A stretch of 64,000 bases of DNA from Alteribacillus sp. YIM 98480 (GCF_009765375.1 NZ_VTOK01000009.1:124001-188000); one strand, 5' to 3'. Positions 46,920-56,208 are shown, numbered from the stretch's first letter. Notes: generated by a model not told the origin, from the letters alone. Numbers and translations: made by a program.

Positions 46920-47704
46920 TACAAAATCACCCTTCTCACATAGTTTGATAGATACTCAAGAATTAGTATGGAAACGACAATGGTTAGGACGACCAAACTT
47001 GCAGTATTGTAATCTAAATTCTTGTAGTACAAATCAAATGAGAAACCAATACCAGTACCCGTTAAAATTCCTACAAGCGTAGCACTCCTGATGTTGATTT
47101 CTATCATAAAAAGTATCCAGCTAATCATTTGAGGGGTGCTAGATGGAATAACCGACTTTAATATAATCATGGGATAACTTGCCCCTGTGGCTTTTAAAGC
47201 CTCGACGGAACTTTCTCCCACTTCATCTAACACTTCAATAAAAGCACGGGTCAAAAATCCAAATGATACAAAAAACAACGCAAAGTACCCTGTTAAAACA
47301 CTTTGTCCAAATGAAAATAAGAGAATTAACGCCCAGGCTGCTACGTCTATGTTCCGGAACAACGTTGCAACTCCTCGGCTCATAATGCTTAAAATATTAT
47401 TAACCTTAGTAATCTTAGAACCAAAAACCGAAAAGAATAACGCAAATACAGCTGCTATGGTAGAAGCTGCAATAGCTGTTAATATCGTTTCTAACAGTTT
47501 ATTTAATATAGCAGGCAGTTTTTCAAAGGAATGAGCTGCGGGATAAAAATTTGAAATACCCCACTGTATGGCACTCGGGATAGAAGTAAAACCTTTCACG
47601 GCGTTAAATTGTGTAAAAATCATGGCTCCATATGAAACAGCACAGAACAGCAGCAAAAGACCGAATAACCTGCTTCGCTTTCTAGCAAATAAGTTATACT
47701 GCAT
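46919..47704 (-). CDS. phnE: PhnE, phosphonate ABC transporter permease (first)
   Basis: A 261-residue membrane permease, the partner of the gene that follows. EAA-type loop: AFIEVLDEVGESSVEALKAT with GASYPMIILKSVIPSSTPQM. The ATG giving MQYNLFARKRSR has AGGTGAT upstream and overlaps the end of phnC by 11 bases; an earlier start would add seven residues. Confidence 0.92.
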   Translation of the reverse strand: MQYNLFARKRSRLFGLLLLFCAVSYGAMIFTQFNAVKGFTSIPSAIQWGISNFYPAAHSFEKLPAILNKLLETILTAIAASTIAAVFALFFSVFGSKITKVNNILSIMSRGVATLFRNIDVAAWALILLFSFGQSVLTGYFALFFVSFGFLTRAFIEVLDEVGESSVEALKATGASYPMIILKSVIPSSTPQMISWILFMIEINIRSATLVGILTGTGIGFSFDLYYKNLDYNTASLVVLTIVVSILILEYLSNYVRRVIL

Positions 47705-48482
47705 TTTTATCACCTGCGGCAGCAATCAAATCATCGGCTTCTGATCCATAGATCGTTTTAATTTTTTCCTGGGTCATTTGCTCGGGGCTATCATTATAGA
47801 CGATCTTTCCACCACTCACTCCAATTATGCGGTCCGAATACTTTAAGGCTACATCTACCTGGTGGAGATTAACCAAAACAGTAATCCCCATAGATACAGA
47901 AATATTCTGCAAGTAATCCATTATCTTTTTAGAAGCATTGGGGTCAAGGGACGCAATCGGCTCGTCGCATAACAGCAGCTTAGGATTTTGGGTTAAAGCT
48001 CTGGCAATTCCTACACGCTGTTTTTGTCCTCCGCTTAACTGATCACATCGTTTATAAATTTGATCTTCTAATCCCAATAATTTCAAAAGGTGGACAGCAT
48101 GCTCTTTTTCCTCTTCTTTATATAAGCTTAAAATACCAGCAAAAGTAGATTTGTATCCGAGACGTCCATGCATGACATTTTCGATCACACTGAGCCTTTC
48201 TACGAGATTGTAATGCTGGAAAATCATTCCGATATTTGTACGAAGGCGGCGCAGTTCTTTCTTTTTTAAACCTACTACACTCTCGTTATCAAATGTAATA
48301 TCTCCGCTGCTTACATTAATCATGCGATTAATGCAGCGAAGGAGAGTTGATTTCCCTGCACCGGATGGACCGATAATAGATACGAACTCTCCTTCTTCTA
48401 CAGAGAAGTTAACATCGGATAACGCTAATGTATCTTGTCCATATTGTTTAGATACATCTTTCACGTTAAGTAAAGTAGTCAT
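47694..48482 (-). CDS. phnC: PhnC, phosphonate ABC transporter ATPase
   Basis: A 262-residue ATPase. Walker A GPSGAGKST, signature QLSGGQKQRVGIARAL, Walker B PKLLLCDEPIASLDP. PhnC-typical GMIFQHYNLVERLSVIENVM and HGRLGYKSTFAGILSLY. Follows phnD after about 30 bases. Confidence 0.95.
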   Translation of the reverse strand: MTTLLNVKDVSKQYGQDTLALSDVNFSVEEGEFVSIIGPSGAGKSTLLRCINRMINVSSGDITFDNESVVGLKKKELRRLRTNIGMIFQHYNLVERLSVIENVMHGRLGYKSTFAGILSLYKEEEKEHAVHLLKLLGLEDQIYKRCDQLSGGQKQRVGIARALTQNPKLLLCDEPIASLDPNASKKIMDYLQNISVSMGITVLVNLHQVDVALKYSDRIIGVSGGKIVYNDSPEQMTQEKIKTIYGSEADDLIAAAGDKNAV

Positions 48483-48511
48483 AGTTAACTCCCTTGTTAC
48501 TTTAGTTTGGT

Positions 48512-49546
48512 TTAATTAGAAAGCTCACGAATAGGCTCAAACCAATCATCTTCTACTTCTAAAAAGCGTTCATTATCTGTTTTGTAAAATAGTCCTTCAT
48601 CAGTATCCTCAGGAACAAAAACCTCTTCGTTATTAGCTGTTTCATCAGAGGTGAAAGCTTCTACAAGCTCACTCTGTGTGTCTTCGCTTAAAGTTTCCTC
48701 ATTCATCACAAATGGTGCGTTTAGAACAGGGGTTACAGAAATGAGCTTAAATTTTTCGCCTGATAATGACTGAAAGGGATCAGCTGCGTCTTCACTTACT
48801 TGATAAACAGCTCCTATACTATTTTCTTCCCCTTCTACATTTTCAACATAGTTTTCGACACAAACGTCACAAAAAGCCGCTACGTCTGCTTTATCTGTAA
48901 GCAAATTAACAGCAGACCCCTGGTGAGAGCCACCAAAAAGAACTTCACTAAAGAACTCGCCGCCTTCTAATAAATCATCTTGTGTTAAGTCGCTGTATTC
49001 CTCTTTTTCGCTGAAGTGAGTGACAATGTCAGAGGATGGCACCTTAAAACCAGATGTTGAGCTGTTAGAAACAAATGAGAACTTTTTATCTACGATATTA
49101 TCGATAGAATACCCATCTCCATCCTCATAAGGGCCTTCGTTACCGTCTTTTACAGACAACCAGCTGTTATACATAGCATCATCCAATGTACCGGATTCAC
49201 CCGAGGACACAGCTAAAGGTACTACGTTTTCATTTTTATCGTGTGCTTCGATGTAGCCTTGCGCACCCATATAAGCAATATCAGCGTTACCATTAACAAT
49301 AGATTCAATCGCCACTATGTAGTCTGTTGTCGTTTCATGCTCCACCGTTTTTCCAGTAGCTTCTTCTACTAAATCACCTATCCCTTCGCGAGCTTTCTCT
49401 AGTTCAGAACCGGACTCATTCGGATACCAGGCAATGGTTATCGTGTCATCTTCACTCGCTCCAGATGATTCTGCATCTCCGCATCCTGCCGAAACTAGTA
49501 ATGATAGTGCTGTTGCTGCAAAAAATAGCGACTTTTTCATTTTCAC
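48512..49546 (-). CDS. phnD: PhnD, phosphonate-binding lipoprotein
   Basis: The extracytoplasmic phosphonate receptor, about 344 residues. The signal peptide ends with a lipobox (LLVSAGC), then an acidic linker. EHETTTDYIVAIESIVNGNA, DIAYMGAQGYI and FVSNSSTSGFKVPSSDIV (the Ser/Thr-rich phosphonate site) are PhnD landmarks. GGAGGGG stands six bases before a GTG and twelve before an ATG, so the start may be either. First gene of the operon; AT-rich hexamers upstream could be a PhoP site but are not clear enough to call. Confidence 0.93.
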   Translation of the reverse strand: MKMKKSLFFAATALSLLVSAGCGDAESSGASEDDTITIAWYPNESGSELEKAREGIGDLVEEATGKTVEHETTTDYIVAIESIVNGNADIAYMGAQGYIEAHDKNENVVPLAVSSGESGTLDDAMYNSWLSVKDGNEGPYEDGDGYSIDNIVDKKFSFVSNSSTSGFKVPSSDIVTHFSEKEEYSDLTQDDLLEGGEFFSEVLFGGSHQGSAVNLLTDKADVAAFCDVCVENYVENVEGEENSIGAVYQVSEDAADPFQSLSGEKFKLISVTPVLNAPFVMNEETLSEDTQSELVEAFTSDETANNEEVFVPEDTDEGLFYKTDNERFLEVEDDWFEPIRELSN

Positions 49547-49754
49547 TCTTTTCCCCTCCAAAAATTGATGTGGTTAAACAAAACCATGTCGAACCCTTGT
49601 CCATTCTTACTATATAGGAAGAAGTTCAATTGAATATTAAATTAGTGTAGGGAAATTAAAAGAATTCATTAACTTGTTGAATAATTTATTTACAATTTAA
49701 TTTTTCCTAAACGAACATTATAAAAATTCCTCGTTATCGTCCGATTTTCGCATC

Positions 49755-49809
49755 AGGCGGGCGCTGAAGCTAGACATCAAAAACGCCAACTATTTATCAT
49801 TTCTTACCT
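49755..49809 (-). repeat. Family A element, right-end fragment (A5)
   Basis: GGGCGCTGAAGCTAGACATC, AAAAACGCCAACTATTTATC, TTTCTTACC correspond to the last 55 bases of copies A1 and A2. The remainder of the element is missing. Confidence 0.8.
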
Positions 49810-49813
49810 TTTT

Positions 49814-49844
49814 AAAAAAAAAGACCCTCCATCAATGAAAGGTC
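49814..49844 (-). terminator. Intrinsic terminator of the iron transporter operon
   Basis: On the minus strand GACCTTTC / GGAGGGTC (two G-T pairs) is followed by nine T. Confidence 0.8.
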
Positions 49845-49856
49845 GATCATCATTTA

Positions 49857-50576
49857 TTATGCCTCCACGGGCACTCTTTGTTTTGTTACTGTCTCTTTTA
49901 GCACCTCACAAGCTTTGCCGACTTGCTGAATGGTTCCTCCTTTTACCATAACAATTCGATCAGCTAAAACCCGGGCATCTTCTTGATCGTGGGTTACAAA
50001 GATGGTCGTTGTGCCTGTTTTTTTAATCGTTTCTCTTAATTCATCGCGTATGCGCTGCTGCAAATGAGCATCTAAATTACTAAAAGGTTCATCTAAAAGC
50101 AGCAGCGACGGCTTTGGTGCAAGCGCACGGGCAAGAGCAATCCGCTGCTGCTGACCTCCACTCAGCTCATAAGGATAGCGTCTTTTGTATTCCTCCATAC
50201 TAATTAATCCCAGCATTTCTTCCAAACGTGCTTTTCGTTCGCTTCGTTTCCAGCGTTTTAAACCAAACGTGATATTTGCTTCAACCGTCATATGCGGAAA
50301 TAATGCATAATCTTGAAAGACCATCCCAAGACCTCGTTTTTCTACCGGCAAAAACGCTCCACCAGCCCCGCAAAATACTTTCTCTCCAACTTTAATGGTG
50401 CCTTTACAGGGTTGCTCCAGGCCAGCAATCAAGCGTAAAATGGTGCTTTTTCCGCTCCCGCTTTCACCAAGAATTGATATAACCTCCCCTTCTTGCATAT
50501 GAAGAAAAAAATCAGCCACCGTCTTTTGTTTTGTTCCAGGGTAATCAAAACATAGATCGGAAATGTTTACATACAT
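49857..50576 (-). CDS. Ferric iron ABC transporter ATPase (FbpC type)
   Basis: A 239-residue ATPase. Walker A GESGSGKST, signature ELSGGQQQRIALARAL, Walker B PSLLLLDEPFSNLD, followed by LQQRIRDELRETIKKTGTTT and FVTHDQEDA. GLGMVFQDYALFPHMTVEAN is typical of the FbpC/PotA group. It is shorter than many relatives and lacks the C-terminal regulatory domain. Shares one base with the permease gene; with the binding protein it forms a Fe(III) importer. Confidence 0.92.
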   Translation of the reverse strand: MYVNISDLCFDYPGTKQKTVADFFLHMQEGEVISILGESGSGKSTILRLIAGLEQPCKGTIKVGEKVFCGAGGAFLPVEKRGLGMVFQDYALFPHMTVEANITFGLKRWKRSERKARLEEMLGLISMEEYKRRYPYELSGGQQQRIALARALAPKPSLLLLDEPFSNLDAHLQQRIRDELRETIKKTGTTTIFVTHDQEDARVLADRIVMVKGGTIQQVGKACEVLKETVTKQRVPVEA

Positions 50577-52231
50577 TAGTTTGGCTCCTTTTCAATTAAA
50601 ATATGGAAGATGTACATGGCAATTCCGCTCACCATTACGATAAATATCGATGCCAGGGCAGATTCTTGTATCATCTCATCATTGGCATAACGATAAGCCA
50701 TTGTCGATAACGTTTCAAAGTTAAACGGACGTAATATTAAAGTCAGCGGCAATTCTTTTAATATATCCACAAAAACAAGAATAAAACCACTGAATATGGC
50801 CGGTCGAATCATTTTTAAATCTACTCTGAAAAAAGTTTCCGTCCAGCTCATTCCAAGCGTTCTTGAAGCTTCCGTGAATTTCATTCCTACTTTCTCAAAG
50901 CCTGATTCAATAGAATTATATCCAATCGCCATAAATCGAATCACATAAGCAAATAAAAGCATAAATATACTAGTGCTTAACATTAAAGCAGGCGATGCTC
51001 CTGCAGCGGCTAGTATTTTTTTTATCTGTTCATCAAGAAATATAAAAAAGCCTATAACTCCAACAGCAACAACCGCACCCGGAATAGAGTAGCCCAACAC
51101 GGTTAATCGTGCCGTTACAGCAGGAACTATTCCTCGGGCCATTCTCGTGTAGTTAGCTACAAGAATAGCAACAACAACTACCATGACAGCGCTCACGCCG
51201 GCAGTAAAAGTAGAGTTCCATATATAAGAGACAAAAGCCTTGGTGAAAATTTGATCAAAAGTGAGAACAGCCCAATACGAAAGCTGGATTACTGGCAATA
51301 AAAAACCAAGAATAAATATAATACCGGCATATCCAACAGCAACCGCCTTTTTCCACCCATAAAGCTCAGTTGGCTTTAACGGTTTTACCTTCGTTGTACT
51401 ATAACTAAATTTCCGGCGTCCACGCAGCCACTTTTCTATTATAAGCACTAAAATAACAATTCCCATCAAAATACCTGCAAGTTTAATAGCTGCATCTAAA
51501 TCACCAAATGAAAACCACGTTTGAAATATAGCTGTACTGAAGGTTTGAATTCCAAAATAACTGACTACGCCGTAATCATTTAATACTTCGAGTACAACAA
51601 GGCTCACACCAGCTACAATTGCTGCTCTTGAAACAGGAAGAACCACTTTAAAGAAAGTTCGTAACGATCCGCTTCCAAGAATACGAGCATTTTCAATTAA
51701 GGATGTAGCCTGGCTCGCAAAAAAAGCTCTCGTAATGGCATATACATAAGGATATAAAAAAATAGTAAAAATGAAGACCGCCCCTGGAATATGCATAATA
51801 TCAAAGTATTTCTGGTGTAGATCCAATTGAAATGTATCCCGCAAGGTCCTTTGAATCACTCCGGTATAACTTAGCATACCGTGATAAGTATAAGCTCCAA
51901 TATAAGGCGGTATGGCCAGAGGCATCAGCAAAGCCCATTTCAATGTTTTCCGAAATGGAAATTGATAAGCCGAAACCAGCCAGGCAAGTGTGGTGCCAAC
52001 CGCCACCGAAAACACTCCCGTCCAAAATGCAATGGTCAACGTATCGACCATATAATCTTTTAACATAAATTCCCGGATATGTTTCCAATTTTCGCTTGCC
52101 GGTTGAAACACACGTACCATCAAAAAAATAGTAGGCAATATAAGTAATGTGACGAGAAAAACAGAAACTGTTCCCCACCCTGTTGTTTTAGGAAATACAT
52201 GTCGCCATTTCATAAGCAGATCCTTCTTCAA
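50576..52231 (-). CDS. Ferric iron ABC transporter permease (FbpB type)
   Basis: A 551-residue double permease with about twelve membrane segments in two halves. Each half has a permease loop: FFASQATSLIENARILGSGS with LRTFFKVVLPVSRAAIVAG, and SGFEKVGMKFTEASRTLGMS with WTETFFRVDLKMIRPAIFSG. The length and internal duplication are typical of FbpB/SfuB/FutB. It lies 150 bases after the binding protein gene, with a hairpin in between, and next to the ATPase gene. Confidence 0.93.
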   Translation of the reverse strand: MKKDLLMKWRHVFPKTTGWGTVSVFLVTLLILPTIFLMVRVFQPASENWKHIREFMLKDYMVDTLTIAFWTGVFSVAVGTTLAWLVSAYQFPFRKTLKWALLMPLAIPPYIGAYTYHGMLSYTGVIQRTLRDTFQLDLHQKYFDIMHIPGAVFIFTIFLYPYVYAITRAFFASQATSLIENARILGSGSLRTFFKVVLPVSRAAIVAGVSLVVLEVLNDYGVVSYFGIQTFSTAIFQTWFSFGDLDAAIKLAGILMGIVILVLIIEKWLRGRRKFSYSTTKVKPLKPTELYGWKKAVAVGYAGIIFILGFLLPVIQLSYWAVLTFDQIFTKAFVSYIWNSTFTAGVSAVMVVVVAILVANYTRMARGIVPAVTARLTVLGYSIPGAVVAVGVIGFFIFLDEQIKKILAAAGASPALMLSTSIFMLLFAYVIRFMAIGYNSIESGFEKVGMKFTEASRTLGMSWTETFFRVDLKMIRPAIFSGFILVFVDILKELPLTLILRPFNFETLSTMAYRYANDEMIQESALASIFIVMVSGIAMYIFHILIEKEPN

Positions 52232-52343
52232 CTAGTCTCCATTGAGAATGTTTATCATCTTCATTTAGTATGCCAGACATTTCTGATAATGTCACGTGAA
52301 AATAAGAACCTTTCTCAATGCGGTACAAAACAATACGAATAAT

Positions 52344-52380
52344 AGCCAGACCGCACTGCTACGGCCTGACTGTTTATTTT
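52344..52380 (-). terminator. Hairpin between the iron-binding protein and permease genes
   Basis: AGCCAGACCG / CGGCCTGACT-type stem on either strand. On the minus strand it is not followed by a good T run, so it may be a partial terminator or 3' end stabiliser rather than a full stop. Confidence 0.5.
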
Positions 52381-52382
52381 CC

Positions 52383-53513
52383 TTAGTTCCACCCAGCTTC
52401 ATTCATCAGCATTAATGCTTCGGTGTTATTTTGTCCTAATTCAGTAAGATTAAGATCTTGCTCTTCAAAATCTCCCCATGACTGCAGTAATTCTGATGGT
52501 TCTACATCCGGATTCACTGGGTATTCATAGTTTGCTTCAGAAAACTCTCCTTGCGCTTTTTCGCTAGAAAGAAACTCTATAAATTCAACAGCAGCTTCCT
52601 GGTTCGGCCCATGTTTTGTAACACCGGCACCGCTCACATTTACATGGGTTCCGGTCGTTTCCTGATTAGGGAAAAATATTTCAAGTTGTTCTCCAACTTC
52701 TACTTCTTTTTCCTCAGAAGAATTCAGCATTTTTCCAAGATAATAACTGTTCATGATAGCTACGTCACCTTCGCCTGCAGCTACCGCTTTTGCCTGGTCA
52801 CGGTCACTTCCCTTTGGTGTGCGGGCGAAATTATGAACAAGACCTTCTGCCCAGGCACTTGTTTCTTCTGTCCCGTTAATGGAAATCATGGAAGCCACCA
52901 ACGATTGATTATAAATATTGTCTGATGGGCGGACTAAGACACGTCCTTCCCATTCTTCATCTGCTAATGCTTCATAAGTAGACAACTCTTCTTCATCAAC
53001 ACGTTCCGGGTCATAAACAAGAATACGTGCCCGTTTCGTCAAACCAAACCATTCATTGTCTTTATCGCGCAGATTCTCTGGAATGTTCTCATTTAATACG
53101 TCTGATTCAACTGCTTGCAGCACTTCCGCTTCTTTCGCCCGGTGCAGGCGTCCTGCATCAGCTGTAATGAAAACATCACCTTCCGTATTTTCTCCTTCAC
53201 GCTCAAGACGTTCAATTAGCTCATCTTCACTGCCCGATATAACATTAACTTCAATTCCTGTTTCTTCTGAAAATTTCTCATATAACTCATTGTCTGTGTC
53301 ATAATGGCGACTGGTATATAAGTTAACCCCTCGATCTGATTCGGCACTAGAAGCTTCCTCTTCAGAGCTTTCCCCGCTATCTGCACTTTCCTCTTCTGTC
53401 GTTTCCCCAGCTGTCTCTGACTCTTCGTTTTCTTCTCCACTCCCGCATGCGCTCAAAGCAAAAATGGATACAGTAAAAAGCATAAATAAAAACAACAACG
53501 TCCGATTTTTCAT
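52383..53513 (-). CDS. Ferric iron-binding lipoprotein (FbpA/FutA type)
   Basis: A 376-residue extracytoplasmic iron receptor. The signal peptide ends with the lipobox ALSAC, followed by a 40-residue linker made mostly of E, S, T and D. The body has FbpA landmarks: VNLYTSRHYDTDNELYEKFS, EGDVFITADAGRLHRAKEAE, VAIMNSYYLGKML (the Tyr pair that binds iron) and HVNVSGAGVTKHGPNQEAAV. First gene of the transporter operon, with Fur-box candidates 42-92 bases upstream. The long acidic linker suits a salt-adapted host. Confidence 0.93.
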   Translation of the reverse strand: MKNRTLLFLFMLFTVSIFALSACGSGEENEESETAGETTEEESADSGESSEEEASSAESDRGVNLYTSRHYDTDNELYEKFSEETGIEVNVISGSEDELIERLEREGENTEGDVFITADAGRLHRAKEAEVLQAVESDVLNENIPENLRDKDNEWFGLTKRARILVYDPERVDEEELSTYEALADEEWEGRVLVRPSDNIYNQSLVASMISINGTEETSAWAEGLVHNFARTPKGSDRDQAKAVAAGEGDVAIMNSYYLGKMLNSSEEKEVEVGEQLEIFFPNQETTGTHVNVSGAGVTKHGPNQEAAVEFIEFLSSEKAQGEFSEANYEYPVNPDVEPSELLQSWGDFEEQDLNLTELGQNNTEALMLMNEAGWN

Positions 53514-53554
53514 TACCTTTCTCCCCCCGTAAAGTATGTATGATTCATTTAATT

Positions 53555-53573
53555 GATAATGAATTTCATTATC
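53555..53573. promoter_or_regulatory. Fur box
   Basis: GATAATGAATTTCATTATC, 17 of 19 positions symmetrical and a close match to the classical 19-bp Fur box, upstream of the iron-binding lipoprotein gene. Confidence 0.88.
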
Positions 53574-53590
53574 TTATATATCATTCTCAC

Positions 53591-53605
53591 TGATAACCAT
53601 TCTCA
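53591..53605. promoter_or_regulatory. Second Fur box candidate
   Basis: TGATAACCATTCTCA, the 7-1-7 Fur pattern with two mismatches, 18 bases beyond the first box. Confidence 0.65.
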
Positions 53606-53925
53606 AGTCAAGTACTTTTTGCATAAAAGTATTTTCACCTTAAGATACACTTCTTCTTGGCTTGTCACGAGGCTTTCATGACAAAAAATCTTCTCGTAAA
53701 TGTTACGGGAACGGGACAAGAGATGTCTTCAAGTATTCTTTCCTTTAGACGCGTCGACTTACAGATATAGAGGAGCTCGTTTTTTCGGTTGTCCTGCTAT
53801 TATTTCTTCCTCCTGCTTCGCACTCCAAAACCTTTCCTTGTTGACCTTTTTGGGTTTGAATCCTCTTTTAATGAGGCAAGCACGGCAGGAAGAAGGGGCT
53901 GCCCCCTGCTTTAGAGACAACCCCT
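53606..53925. other. Intergenic region, nothing recognised
   Basis: Between the Fur boxes and the 3' end of the P-loop gene. No gene, repeat copy or clear terminator was recognised. Confidence 0.4.
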
Positions 53926-54519
53926 TCATTTCATATGCTTTACGATATTATTTTGGATATATTGAAATTGTTTTCTGTTATATCTATTCCAAGGTGCGGT
54001 GGGAAGGTGTTTGACAATTCTCCTTGCTGTCTCTTTTTCGTTTCTTGCGGGTAGTTTGCAAGCTCCCAGCTCTTCATAAAAGTTTTTTTGAAAGCTGAAA
54101 TAAGAATGGTCTCTTTCCACTTCTCTTTTTCTTTTAGAGAAGTCTTTGATTGTTCGTTTTCGAATCGTACTCTCCCCAGCCATAAGGTAGTAATATCGGT
54201 CTGGAAACCCTATTTGTTCGTCCATAAACGCATGCAGAAATGTATTTGAAATGCTCTGAAGCGTGAAGGGTTGATGGATATTAGCAATGACAGGCTGAAA
54301 AATATCGCCATCAAGAACGATAAGAGCATATTTCTCTGTCTTTTTTAATGCTGACTGCCACCTTCTCATTTGGTGGTCGCATTCTTCAAACCAATTTTCT
54401 CCTAATGACTCAGGGTAATCACTAGAAACCACATAAGCCCCATATCTATCCTGCAGTTCGAGACAAACGGCTGTTTTCCCCACTGCTCTTGGTCCTTCTA
54501 TACAAATGATCGGCATCAT
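53926..54519 (-). CDS. P-loop NTPase, small kinase-like
   Basis: About 197 residues. Walker A is near the N-terminus (ICIEGPRAVGKTAVCLEL), and YALIVLDGDIFQP around residue 80 could be the Walker B or substrate-binding part. RYYYLMAGESTIRKRTIKDF with SKRKREVERD looks like the lid and specificity region of nucleoside or aminoglycoside-type kinases. I do not recognise a named family. The start ATG follows AGGGG by six bases; earlier starts at 54546 or 54525 are possible. Single gene, terminated in front by a strong hairpin at 54635. Confidence 0.7.
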   Translation of the reverse strand: MMPIICIEGPRAVGKTAVCLELQDRYGAYVVSSDYPESLGENWFEECDHQMRRWQSALKKTEKYALIVLDGDIFQPVIANIHQPFTLQSISNTFLHAFMDEQIGFPDRYYYLMAGESTIRKRTIKDFSKRKREVERDHSYFSFQKNFYEELGACKLPARNEKETARRIVKHLPTAPWNRYNRKQFQYIQNNIVKHMK

Positions 54520-54634
54520 ATCCATCCCCTGTTTTATAGATGGCAAATATCCTTTTCTTTATGTATTTTTCGCTGCAAACAAACCATTTCCCTTTTACCA
54601 TTTTATTGAAAAAATTGGTTTTCTGCATATTGAG

Positions 54635-54683
54635 AAAGCCAAACCACTCTAGACAGGAAAATAGAGAGGTGTTTGGCTTTTTT
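54635..54683. terminator. Strong hairpin terminator
   Basis: AAAGCCAAAC / GTTTGGCTTT with an inner CTCTA / TAGAG stem and a run of six T on the plus strand. No plus-strand gene ends just before it; it may insulate the neighbours. Confidence 0.75.
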
Positions 54684-54856
54684 CTTTATACCAATTTCCC
54701 TTATTGCTTAAAGGCCGGCCAAGCTGATACTTGAGGCTGGCATATTTTATATATAATAAAGAAGTATAAAACATCCTTCGTCCATTTTTACAGTCCCTTT
54801 TTTCTTCCTTGATTCTGCCATTCTAAAAAGCTTGGAAAAAATTAAGGGTGTTTAAA

Positions 54857-54868
54857 GAACAAATGTTC
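54857..54868. promoter_or_regulatory. LexA (SOS) box candidate before the YolD-like gene
   Basis: GAACAAATGTTC, exact GAAC-N4-GTTC, directly followed by GCATATAATAGG, whose TATAAT is a perfect -10. Such a position would block the promoter. Confidence 0.7.
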
Positions 54869-54897
54869 GCATATAATAGGAGCAGGAGGGATGGCCC

Positions 54898-55242
54898 ATG
54901 AAAGGGAATAAATTAACACCAGGATCAAACCTGCGCTGGGAATCCTCACGAATGATCCTGCCGGAACACCGCGAACAATGGCTTCACCATCAAAAACAGC
55001 AGACTAAACAAAAAAAGCCGGAGCTTGACCCTCAGCGCTGGGAAGAGTTGGAATGGCTTCTAGGTGATGCGATGCGAAATGATGACCCACTTTGTTTTAC
55101 GTACTGGCGGGATGGCTTTTTCTTCGAAATCATTGGAAAATGCCACTATATTAATCACGTTCAAAAACAGTTTCATTTAGTGACAGATGATGGGATCGAA
55201 TACCTGCGCTTTGAAGAGCTGGCCGATATCACCTATGCCTAA
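54898..55242 (+). CDS. YolD-like family protein
   Basis: A 114-residue soluble protein. SSRMILPEHREQWLHHQKQQ in the N-terminal half and the barrel-like C-terminal part (CFTYWRDGFFFEIIGKCHYI, FHLVTDDGIEYLRFEELADI) fit the YolD-like family, whose genes in Bacillus often accompany Y-family DNA polymerases (UvrX/YqjW). No such polymerase gene is next to it here. GGAGGG precedes the ATG. The LexA-box candidate over its promoter supports SOS control. Confidence 0.85.
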   Translation: MKGNKLTPGSNLRWESSRMILPEHREQWLHHQKQQTKQKKPELDPQRWEELEWLLGDAMRNDDPLCFTYWRDGFFFEIIGKCHYINHVQKQFHLVTDDGIEYLRFEELADITYA

Positions 55243-55348
55243 CCAAAAGGGCGCTCAGCAAAGGCCTGCGCCCTCTCTTTTTTCACCTAGCACTGTTTTC
55301 GTTTAACTCTCTGCCAATATGGAAAAAATTGTTATCATTACAAGTGAA

Positions 55349-56074
55349 TTAATTGTGAGTAAGTTCCACTCTATAATTAAAACGATCCGAACGGTAGATC
55401 GACCTGGAGAATTCTATAGGCCGATCATCGAGGCCTGAACTCAAGCGAGTAATACATACTAAGGACTCTCCTCCGCGTACTCCTAAAATATCAGCCTCTT
55501 TCGCTGTAGAGTTAATAGCTGTAACCCAGTCTGTCGCGTGCTTAAGAACAACATTGTTTTGTTCAATCACAGCGTAGGGTTCATGGTTTTGAAGGTCGCT
55601 CTTTATTAACATTTCTCCTATTTCCTGTGTGGTATAAAACTGAAGAATCGCAACCGGATCTCCATCTGCTATACGTACTCGTTCAAATAGAAAAACCTTC
55701 TCATGGTCTGGCACATCCAGATATTTTTGAGCCTGAAAAAAATTAAACGAAAATTCCATTCGAAGAATGCGGGAATGAAAACTTTCTCCTTCTTCTTGAA
55801 ACATAATAGTAGAATGCTGCCCCAGCTTTCCAGGAGGATGAATTTTAACTTTTGTTCCTTTTCCTTGCCTGCTCTCCAATATCCCTTCTTGTACCAATGA
55901 GTTAATCGCTTGCCGAAGAGTAGTACGGCTAACATTAAACTCGTCAAGTAATTTTGTCTCCGATGGAATATATTGGCCGGGAGTCCATTGCCCTGTTTGA
56001 ATGTTGTGTACAATCATTTTTTTTATTTGCCGGTATAAGGGGATGCGTCCGGTTCCTTGATTATGAGAAGCCAC
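55349..56074 (-). CDS. GntR/HutC-family regulator
   Basis: About 241 residues. Winged helix at the N-terminus (IPLYRQIKKMIVHNIQTGQW, PSETKLLDEFNVSRTTLRQA) and a UTRA domain (VFLFERVRIADGDPVAILQF, RPIEFSRSIYRSDRFNYRVE). A GTG giving MASHNQGTGRIPLYRQ, about ten bases after AAGGAGG, is preferred over an ATG that includes that site. It is divergent from the DddP-like gene with about 135 bases between, so it most likely controls that gene and perhaps the betaine-binding lipoprotein. Confidence 0.88.
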   Translation of the reverse strand: MASHNQGTGRIPLYRQIKKMIVHNIQTGQWTPGQYIPSETKLLDEFNVSRTTLRQAINSLVQEGILESRQGKGTKVKIHPPGKLGQHSTIMFQEEGESFHSRILRMEFSFNFFQAQKYLDVPDHEKVFLFERVRIADGDPVAILQFYTTQEIGEMLIKSDLQNHEPYAVIEQNNVVLKHATDWVTAINSTAKEADILGVRGGESLVCITRLSSGLDDRPIEFSRSIYRSDRFNYRVELTHN

Positions 56075-56208
56075 CCGTATAAGCCCTCCTTCTTTCCATC
56101 TCATTTTTTCATTTTAACTTGTATTTATATATTTTAAACTTGTTATATTAAGTTGCACCTTATATAATAAACCATGTATTATACACCGTAAATGAAAGGA
56201 GGAAAAAA

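Noticed and set aside
49562-49750. PhoP-box-like TTAATG/TTTTAA hexamers upstream of phnD
   Set aside because: The region is so AT-rich that such hexamers are expected by chance, and none fits TTAACA well.
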